This document shows, in pieces, positions 55,643 through 64,000 of a stretch of DNA of 64,000 nt. A program made the translations under genes and the position numbers. The notes beneath the pieces are model-generated. The model saw only the letters and a program-made list of their open reading frames with translations, was not told the DNA's origin and searched no databases. Origin of the DNA: Pseudorhodoplanes sinuspersici (GTDB lineage: Bacteria; Pseudomonadota; Alphaproteobacteria; Rhizobiales; Xanthobacteraceae); the NCBI RefSeq assembly GCF_002119765.1, contig NZ_CP021112.1:5388501-5452500 (forward strand). The letters are read 5' to 3'. Numbering within the stretch: the stretch's first letter is position 1; every line of letters begins with the position of its first letter.

Positions 55643-56770
55643 TCACTGATCCGGCTCTGGCTTTCCCTCGAGTTCATAGTTGGCGGGGTCCATGCCCAGT
55701 TCGGTCACCCCCTTTGCGAGCTCTCGCCGTAGCCACGCTTGGACTTTCTCATCGTAGCTCATGAGACTCTTTCGGATGGCATCCTTCCAATGTTCGCCCC
55801 GATCCCATGCTTCCGTGAAGGCCGAAGCAATGTCGGCGTGTTGACGGTTCTTGACCATTGCTTCGAAGATCGAGCGAGCCTGAAGGCGGTCCTTGACGCT
55901 CTTTGAGGTTGCGTCGCGGTCTTCCCTTCGCCGGGATCCAACGATGAGCTTATGAACGGCGTATCGCTCGGGCGTAGGCACCAGAACCGGCACGCCAGCG
56001 CCATGCAGCAAGACGGCACGGGTCGGTTGATAAATCAGATAATCCAGAAACCGCAGCGGGACAGCAGCAGCGCCTCCCAGCGCCGGCATCTGAACCGGAT
56101 TTCCCTCATGATCGTCGGATCCTCGGTTGGGAGTGAGAAATTCGACTTTGAAATTGTCTCGCGAGGTGAATTGAGTGGAGACCCGCCCGTCAGTTTGACT
56201 CGGGATCTCCCGAAACGTCGGATCGACCTTCCTCAACACTTCCAAAATGGGTGGCAGTGAGTCGCCAACCGCGACCGAGATTTCGTGAAATTGCGCAAAG
56301 TCGACGTCGCCGGTCTGCATGGCTACGGCATCTAAGCGCCGTCCAAGGATGGCGGAGTAGCATTGGTAGGCGACGGTACCAATGAGCACTCCTCTCAGCT
56401 GGAAGAACCCGGCCTTCGCCAGTGCCTCGACTACTTGTCCCGTCATGAGCGGCGGCCGAGGCAAGTAAGCCTCCCGCGTCAGCGTCGACACGAGGCGGCG
56501 ACGGCCTTTGATATTTGCCTTCAAATCCTTGAAGGTTTCGACTCGCTTGGTGATTTCCAGATCATCCTGTGGGCCAACATAACGGCGATTCTGCCCGCCG
56601 CCGCCCGGCTTAGGCGCATCGAAATACCAGTACTTCTTCCCCTTCACTGCGACGGACACGAACCTCCCATCGGAGGAAAATTCGGACGTAAAGCTTTCGT
56701 CTAAACTGCGCTGGACGAGTTCGGAGTACAGGGTCTGGTAAGCGATATCGAGGCTGTCGTTCCGGGCCAT
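55643..56770 (-). CDS. GSU2403-like nucleotidyltransferase-fold protein
   Basis: 375 residues, which I place in the GSU2403/NTP_transf_8 nucleotidyltransferase-fold group. It has a putative NTase core with GTVAYQCYSAILGRRL (131-146) and DVD at 155-157 as the metal-binding pair. A helical C-terminal half carries basic blocks (VGSRRREDRDATSKS). The third acidic residue is not obvious. Such proteins are sometimes near defence or mobility genes. It is isolated here, looks lower in GC than its neighbours upstream, and two AT-rich repeats (56781-56866) sit at its start. Autoregulation or a toxin-like role is speculation. Confidence 0.75.
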   Translation of the reverse strand: MARNDSLDIAYQTLYSELVQRSLDESFTSEFSSDGRFVSVAVKGKKYWYFDAPKPGGGGQNRRYVGPQDDLEITKRVETFKDLKANIKGRRRLVSTLTREAYLPRPPLMTGQVVEALAKAGFFQLRGVLIGTVAYQCYSAILGRRLDAVAMQTGDVDFAQFHEISVAVGDSLPPILEVLRKVDPTFREIPSQTDGRVSTQFTSRDNFKVEFLTPNRGSDDHEGNPVQMPALGGAAAVPLRFLDYLIYQPTRAVLLHGAGVPVLVPTPERYAVHKLIVGSRRREDRDATSKSVKDRLQARSIFEAMVKNRQHADIASAFTEAWDRGEHWKDAIRKSLMSYDEKVQAWLRRELAKGVTELGMDPANYELEGKPEPDQ

Positions 56771-56780
56771 GACATCCTCC

Positions 56781-56866
56781 GTTATACTATATTCGCAGGA
56801 ATAATATAACTCCGAAGGCCAAAAAGTTCCAGATGGTTATACTAAATTCGCATAAATGATATAAAC
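56781..56866. repeat. Two AT-rich operator-like repeats before the nucleotidyltransferase gene
   Basis: Copy 1 (56781-56810) and copy 2 (56836-56866) share GTTATACTA, ATTCGCA and ATATAA blocks with four differences, starts 55 bp apart. Each is an imperfect palindrome. On the minus strand they contain TATAGTATAAC-type -10 sequences. Copy 1 begins 11 bases from the start codon, so these are probably promoter plus operator sites for that gene. Confidence 0.75.
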
Positions 56867-59692
<2,826 letters not shown>

Positions 59693-59731
59693 GGTGGATA
59701 AAACCAATAGCCGCCGCCGGCCGATATCGAT

Positions 59732-60538
59732 TTAGCCAATCTCGGCGAAACGAAAGAGCCTGGCGGCGGCCGGCGCGAGCAGCTGCGAAAACGGCGGCGT
59801 TCCTGACGCCGCCGTCGCGGCCAACGCCCCGTAATCTCGGCCGGCTTCGAATTGGGTCCACGGCCAATCGCTGCCCCAAAGAAGGCGGTTCGGGCCAAGC
59901 CGCTGCATGAGAGCATCGGCGTAGCGCTGAACGTCGGCGCCACCGCAGCGATAGGGCGCAGACAGTTTGACATAGAGACGCCCGTCGCTGCCCTCGCTCA
60001 GAATGGCCTGAAAGCCCGCGCAGGCCGTGCCTTTCTCCGGGTCCGGCCGCCCGAAATGATCCGCCACGATCGGTCCGTCATAGTCTTCCAGCGCGCGCAG
60101 GGCGCACGGCCAATCGGCACCCTCCGCCTGCACCTCCACATGCCAGCCGAGCGCCTGGACGCGGCGCAGCAATTGCCGTTGCGCGGCGTCCTTCAATAAT
60201 GCCGGCCCCGTGCCGATCAAATTGAACCGCACGCCGACCACGCCGGCGCGGTCGAGCGCCTCGAGATCCTTATCCGTGGTCTCCGGCGCCAGTACGGCGA
60301 CGCCGCGAAGCCGCACGGGCTCGGCGGCAAGGCATTCCAGCATGTAACTGTTGTCGGTGCCGTAAAAGGACGGCTGCACCAGAACGCCCCGTGCGATGCC
60401 GTGCCGGTCCAGCACATCGAGAAAGGCGCTGAGGGGAGCGTCGTAATCCGGCGAATATCGGCGGCCTGCGGCCATCGGCCTCCCAGCCGAAAACACGTGG
60501 GCATGGGTATCGATCGCGCAGGTGCTCATGTCGGACAT
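59732..60538 (-). CDS. Amidohydrolase_2-family protein, 2-pyrone-4,6-dicarboxylate lactonase-like
   Basis: 268 residues. Metal-binding HAH in DTHAHVFSAG, GVLVQPSFYGTDN, HFGRPDP and LLWGSDWPWTQ with the catalytic aspartate: all typical of the LigI (2-pyrone-4,6-dicarboxylic acid lactonase)-like group. This suggests ring-cleavage-product hydrolysis in protocatechuate or gallate breakdown. The divergent GntR regulator and Bug receptor next to it support a small carboxylate uptake and degradation locus. The true substrate could be another lactone. Confidence 0.87.
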   Translation of the reverse strand: MSDMSTCAIDTHAHVFSAGRPMAAGRRYSPDYDAPLSAFLDVLDRHGIARGVLVQPSFYGTDNSYMLECLAAEPVRLRGVAVLAPETTDKDLEALDRAGVVGVRFNLIGTGPALLKDAAQRQLLRRVQALGWHVEVQAEGADWPCALRALEDYDGPIVADHFGRPDPEKGTACAGFQAILSEGSDGRLYVKLSAPYRCGGADVQRYADALMQRLGPNRLLWGSDWPWTQFEAGRDYGALAATAASGTPPFSQLLAPAAARLFRFAEIG

Positions 60539-60563
60539 TCCAGTAGACAGCCATTTAACGGTC

Positions 60564-60579
60564 CTGTACTTCTATACAG
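60564..60579. promoter_or_regulatory. GntR-type operator
   Basis: Inverted repeat CTGTA-N6-TACAG in the 64-base divergent gap between the lactonase-like gene and the GntR gene. Similar spaced palindromes are bound by HutC-subfamily GntR proteins. It would control both directions. Confidence 0.6.
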
Positions 60580-60602
60580 AAGCATATGTTAAGTAGATCA
60601 TT

Positions 60603-61337
60603 ATGGATGTTCTGACCACACCCGATGCTCGGCTGCCGATCTATCAGCAACTGAAGGACGAGTTTGCTGCCAGGATCTGTCGCGGCATCTGGAATCCGAG
60701 GGAGCCCGTCCCCTCGGAAAACAAGCTTGCCGAAGTGCATGGTGTGGCCGTGGGGACCGTGCGCAAGGCGATCGAAGGTCTTGTCGCCGAGGGACTTCTC
60801 GAACGCCGGCAGGGCAAAGGCACCTTCGTGCGCCGGCCGGATTTCGGAAATGCCCTGTTCCGCTTCTTCCGGTTGTCGGACGCAACGGGCGAAGCGCTGA
60901 GACCATCGTCCCAAATTCTCGAGCGTCGCATTGAGCCGGCCGACGCGGCGACGGCAACGGCGCTGGAGATTCCCACGGGCACCCCGCTGATCCGTCTGTT
61001 TCGGGCGCGATGCGTCGATGGTCATCCTGTGCTCGTCGAAGACGTCGCCATCGAGGCCCGGCGCTTTGCGCCGCTCGCCGAGTTGCCGACCGACCAGTTC
61101 GGCGACCTGCTCTATCCGCTCTATGACGAGGCCTGTGGCGAACTCGTCGCCCGCGCCAGCGAGACGATCCGCTTTGGCGCCGCCTCTTCGCACATCGCAA
61201 CGGCGCTTGGCCTGGCCGAAGGCACGGCTCTCGCCATTATCGAGCGCATCGCATTCGGCCCCGACGGACGCCCTCTGGAATGGCGACGCTCTCACGGCGC
61301 GGCCTGCCGCTTCAGCTACAAAATCGAGTTACGATAA
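60603..61337 (+). CDS. GntR-family regulator, HutC subfamily
   Basis: 244 residues. Winged-helix DNA-binding N-terminus (PSENKLAEVHGVAVGTVRKAIEGL, first part shown), RQGKGTFV wing, and a C-terminal UTRA ligand domain with ERIAFGPDGRPLEWRRSHG. HutC-type proteins bind small carboxylates or histidine-pathway intermediates. It is divergent from the lactonase-like gene and 12 bases upstream of the Bug receptor, so it likely controls both. Confidence 0.92.
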   Translation: MDVLTTPDARLPIYQQLKDEFAARICRGIWNPREPVPSENKLAEVHGVAVGTVRKAIEGLVAEGLLERRQGKGTFVRRPDFGNALFRFFRLSDATGEALRPSSQILERRIEPADAATATALEIPTGTPLIRLFRARCVDGHPVLVEDVAIEARRFAPLAELPTDQFGDLLYPLYDEACGELVARASETIRFGAASSHIATALGLAEGTALAIIERIAFGPDGRPLEWRRSHGAACRFSYKIELR

Positions 61338-61349
61338 CGGGAGGATACA

Positions 61350-62369
61350 ATGACAAAAGTCGACGCAGCCGCGATCGCGGCTCGCCGCAGATTTGCAAAT
61401 GCCTTGACGTCAGCGAAGCGTGTTACGATCGGCCTATTGGCTTGCGCGATGCCGCTCGTGTGGAGCAGCGGCGCGACCGCACAAGGCGGAAAGCCGCCGA
61501 TCACATTCGTCGTGACTTACCCGGCCGGTGGCGGCGCCGATACCATGGCGCGTCTGGTCGCCGATGCGATGGCTGAAGCGCTGGGCCAGACGATCATCGT
61601 CGAGAACAAGCCAGGCGGGTCCGGGCGCATCGCCGCCGCCGCCTTTGCCAAGGCGGCCCCTGACGGCAATACCGTGCTGGTCGATGCATCCTCCTTTGCG
61701 ATCATCCCGGCACAATTTCCGAAGCTGAATTACGATCCCAAATCGTTTCGCGTGGTCGGCATTCCAGCGCTGTTTCCTCACGTGCTCGTGGTGACGCCCC
61801 AATTCGAAGCGACGTCGGCGCAGGACCTTGTCGCGCGCGCGAAGGCGAGCAGGATCGACTTCGCCTCGTCGGGAACGGGCTCGGCGCAGCATCTGGCCGG
61901 CGCTTTGTTCATGATGCGAACCGGCGTGGATATGAACCACATCCCTTATCGCGGCGGCGCTCCTGCCATGAACGACGTCATGGGCGGCCACGTCAAAGTG
62001 TTCTTTGCCAATGTTGCCTCAGGCCTGCCGTTCATGCAGTCCGGCAAGCTGCGGCCGCTCGCGGTGTCCGGCGAGCGGCGGCTGCCGGGACTGCCGGACG
62101 TTGCGACGCTTGCCGAACTCGGCATCACCGGCGCAGAGCTCTACGAGTGGAATGGACTTTTCTTGCCGCCGGGAACGCCGGATGACGTGGTGAAGCGGCT
62201 TGCAGATGCGCTCGATTACGCCAAGAAGAAGCCGGCCGTCCGCGAACGAATCGCAGCGCTCGGCGGCGAGATCTTTGCCGGCGGCCCCGCGGAGGCCTCG
62301 CGCTTTATCGCAAACGAGATGGAAAGAATGATGTCTGTCGTCAAAGCCGCCAATCTGACGGCAGAGTGA
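61350..62369 (+). CDS. Bug/TctC-family periplasmic substrate-binding protein
   Basis: 339 residues, with GGGAGG upstream; signal peptide within the first 45 residues (ends GATAQ). TctC core: PITFVVTYPAGGGADTMARL (20 shown), ENKPGGSGRI, SSGTGSAQHL. Only 12 bases after the GntR stop, so cotranscribed. No TctA or TctB gene is present. It probably captures the carboxylate handled by the neighbouring lactonase-like enzyme (inference). Confidence 0.93.
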   Translation: MTKVDAAAIAARRRFANALTSAKRVTIGLLACAMPLVWSSGATAQGGKPPITFVVTYPAGGGADTMARLVADAMAEALGQTIIVENKPGGSGRIAAAAFAKAAPDGNTVLVDASSFAIIPAQFPKLNYDPKSFRVVGIPALFPHVLVVTPQFEATSAQDLVARAKASRIDFASSGTGSAQHLAGALFMMRTGVDMNHIPYRGGAPAMNDVMGGHVKVFFANVASGLPFMQSGKLRPLAVSGERRLPGLPDVATLAELGITGAELYEWNGLFLPPGTPDDVVKRLADALDYAKKKPAVRERIAALGGEIFAGGPAEASRFIANEMERMMSVVKAANLTAE

Positions 62370-62392
62370 CGACGAGAGAGATCCACCTGTCG

Positions 62393-62442
62393 TCATCGCG
62401 AAGCAATCCAGCCGTGAACGCCGGATTGCTTCGTCGCTTCAG
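62393..62442. repeat. Decayed GCAATCC/GGATTGC palindromic element
   Basis: CGAAGCAATCC and GGATTGCTTCG face each other across an 18-base middle part. It matches the ends of the CGTCATTGCGAG-type repeats abundant in Bradyrhizobiaceae. It looks like an internally deleted copy. Confidence 0.7.
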
Positions 62443-62448
62443 TCCTAA

Positions 62449-62495
62449 AGCCCCGGCTTTGATGGAATCAAAGCCGGGGCTCCAGCTTTTTGTTT
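62449..62495 (+). terminator. Rho-independent terminator after the Bug gene
   Basis: Arms AGCCCCGGCTTTGAT (62449-62463) and ATCAAAGCCGGGGCT (62467-62481) with a GGA loop, then CCAGCTTTTTGTTTT. Fifteen perfect pairs. It should end the GntR-Bug transcript. Confidence 0.85.
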
Positions 62496-62700
62496 TGACG
62501 CGTTTTCTTCACGCGAACCGGTACCCGCTTCGCTCAAACGATCTAGCACCTGATCCGCTCCCGCCGTCCTCCGAACGGGATGTCCACCTGTTGCTCCCAG
62601 AATGAGACTTAAGTTCACGGCCCGTTACCGCTTTCGCGTCAGGAAAGTCATGCTATAGACACGCCGCGAATGAAGCCGGGTCTCGAAAGGTGCTCCTGAA

Positions 62701-63912
62701 ATGGCGAAGATCAAGGTGAAGAACCCGGTCGTCGAAATGGACGGCGACGAGATGACCCGCATCATCTGGCAGCTCATCAAGGACAAGCTGATCCATCCCT
62801 ATCTCGATGTCGATCTGCTCTACTACGATCTGAGCGTCCAGAACCGCGACGCCACCAACGACCAGGTCACCATCGACGCGGCGAACAAGACGAAGGAAAT
62901 CGGCGTTGCCGTGAAATGCGCCACCATCACGCCGGACGAAGGTCGCGTGAAGGAATTCGGCCTCAAGGAAATGTGGCGCTCGCCGAACGGCACCATCCGC
63001 AACATTCTCGGCGGCACCATCTTCCGCGAACCGATCATCTGCAAGAATGTGCCGCGCCTCGTCCCTGGCTGGACCCAGCCGATCATCATCGGCCGTCATG
63101 CCTATGGCGATCAGTATCGCGCCACCGATTTCAAGTTTCCCGGCAAGGGCAAGCTGACGATAAAATTCGAAGGTGAGGACGGCAAGGTCATCGAGAAGGA
63201 AGTCTTCAAGGCGCCCGGCTCCGGCGTCACCATGGCGATGTACAATCTCGATGATTCAATTCGTGATTTTGCCTACGCCTCGTTCAATTACGGGCTGAAC
63301 CGCAATTACTCGGTCTACCTGTCGACCAAGAACACCATCCTGAAGCAGTATGACGGCCGCTTCATGGAGTTGTTTCAGGAGATCTTCGACAAGGATTTCA
63401 AAGCCGAGTTCGACAAGCGCAATCTCATCTATCAGCACCGCCTGATCGATGACATGGTCGCCTCGGCGCTGAAATGGTCCGGCGGCTATGTCTGGGCCTG
63501 CAAAAATTACGATGGCGACGTGCAGTCGGACATCGTCGCGCAGGGCTTCGGCTCGCTCGGCCTGATGACCTCGGTGCTGATGACGCCGGACGGCAAGGTG
63601 GTGGAGGCGGAAGCCGCGCACGGCACCGTGACGCGCCATTATCGCGAGCATCAGAAGGGCAACGAGACCTCGACCAACTCGATCGCCTCGATCTTCGCCT
63701 GGACCCGCGGCCTCGCCCATCGGGCCAAGCTCGACAATAACGCGGCGCTCGCGACATTCGCAGCGACCCTGGAAAAGGTGTGCGTCGATACGGTCGAAAG
63801 CGGCTTCATGACCAAGGACCTCGCCCTCCTCGTCGGCCCCGAGCAGAAGTGGCTGTCGACCACCGGCTTCCTCGACACGATCGACGAGAACCTGAAGAGG
63901 GCGATGGCGTAG
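62701..63912 (+). CDS. icd: Dimeric NADP-dependent isocitrate dehydrogenase
   Basis: 403 residues. Oxidises isocitrate to 2-oxoglutarate in the citric acid cycle. Eukaryote-like subfamily: [20 protein letters not shown] (20 shown), [35 protein letters not shown] (first part), [13 protein letters not shown] and the NADP-binding loop EAAHGT. A second, unrelated monomeric isocitrate dehydrogenase lies 3 kb upstream. The sequence runs on 88 bases past the stop, with no further gene start identified. Confidence 0.97.
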   Translation: MAKIKVKNPVVEMDGDEMTRIIWQLIKDKLIHPYLDVDLLYYDLSVQNRDATNDQVTIDAANKTKEIGVAVKCATITPDEGRVKEFGLKEMWRSPNGTIRNILGGTIFREPIICKNVPRLVPGWTQPIIIGRHAYGDQYRATDFKFPGKGKLTIKFEGEDGKVIEKEVFKAPGSGVTMAMYNLDDSIRDFAYASFNYGLNRNYSVYLSTKNTILKQYDGRFMELFQEIFDKDFKAEFDKRNLIYQHRLIDDMVASALKWSGGYVWACKNYDGDVQSDIVAQGFGSLGLMTSVLMTPDGKVVEAEAAHGTVTRHYREHQKGNETSTNSIASIFAWTRGLAHRAKLDNNAALATFAATLEKVCVDTVESGFMTKDLALLVGPEQKWLSTTGFLDTIDENLKRAMA

Positions 63913-64000
63913 GCGAATATCAATTTGCAAAATGAAAGCGTGCAGCGAAGGCTGTGCCCTTTTTTCGTCGCCTTGACTCGTTCAATGAGGCTTCCTTCAG

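Larger units (their letters stand above)
62370..62700. other. Intergenic region with palindromic repeats
   Basis: 331 bases without a gene. It holds a decayed palindrome (62393-62442), a strong terminator hairpin (62449-62495), then a stretch like the TTTTGACGCGTTTTCTTCACG elements common in Bradyrhizobium relatives. The promoter of the downstream icd should lie in the last 100 bases. Confidence 0.7.

Overview
The window is about 63% GC by eye, densely coded, and has no rRNA, phage or insertion sequence. It looks like a chromosomal segment of an alphaproteobacterium of the order Hyphomicrobiales (Rhizobiales), probably from the Xanthobacteraceae/Nitrobacteraceae side. Supporting signs are a eukaryote-type glutamine synthetase II next to a DUF2735 gene, a SAM-II riboswitch before metZ, an F1-ATPase zeta (DUF1476) gene, purC-purS-purQ-purL near bolA and grxD, and palindromic intergenic repeats of rhizobial style. 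The genus cannot be fixed from sequence reading alone.

Layout. 1-8.2 kb: truncated rsmB-like gene, MAPEG protein, CurA-like reductase, guaB, an XRE/MmyB regulator, a double-PAS hybrid histidine kinase. 8.5-16.9 kb: DHA2 exporter with a structured leader, a tailed HU protein, ppx-rlmE, an orphan form-II CoxL-like molybdenum hydroxylase, metZ under a SAM-II riboswitch with terminator. 17-20 kb: feruloyl-CoA-synthase-like ligase and amidohydrolase, small proteins, tRNA-Gln. 21-25 kb: nitrogen and redox genes (glsA, a Gdx/SMR exporter coupled to azoR, a divergent marR with three operators, DUF2735, glnII with a sigma-54 promoter). 25-34 kb: secreted protein, B12-type radical SAM enzyme, caspase-fold protein, CoA transferase, response regulator, Bug receptor, aspartate dehydrogenase, murI. 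34.9-41.8 kb: large autotransporter with a putative Pho box, rpsD, MHYT-GGDEF-EAL protein.

41.8-52.1 kb is the minus-strand purine block (purC, purS, DUF4336, purQ, hydrolase, purL, then bolA, secreted RidA, grxD). Between purL and bolA lies an opposite-strand trio of exported proteins: two paralogous cysteine-rich-repeat proteins flanking a solute-binding protein. 52.6-56.8 kb: zeta subunit, HpcH/HpaI aldolase, a TrmJ methyltransferase fused to a DUF559-like domain, a tiny secreted protein, and an isolated nucleotidyltransferase-fold gene preceded by two AT-rich operator-like repeats. 57.5-63.9 kb: monomeric NADP-isocitrate dehydrogenase, a GntR-controlled hydrolase/Bug locus, and a second, unrelated dimeric isocitrate dehydrogenase.

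The best candidates for something undescribed are the cysteine-rich exported trio, the isolated nucleotidyltransferase with its twin repeats, the TrmJ-DUF559 fusion and the apparent Pho box before the autotransporter.
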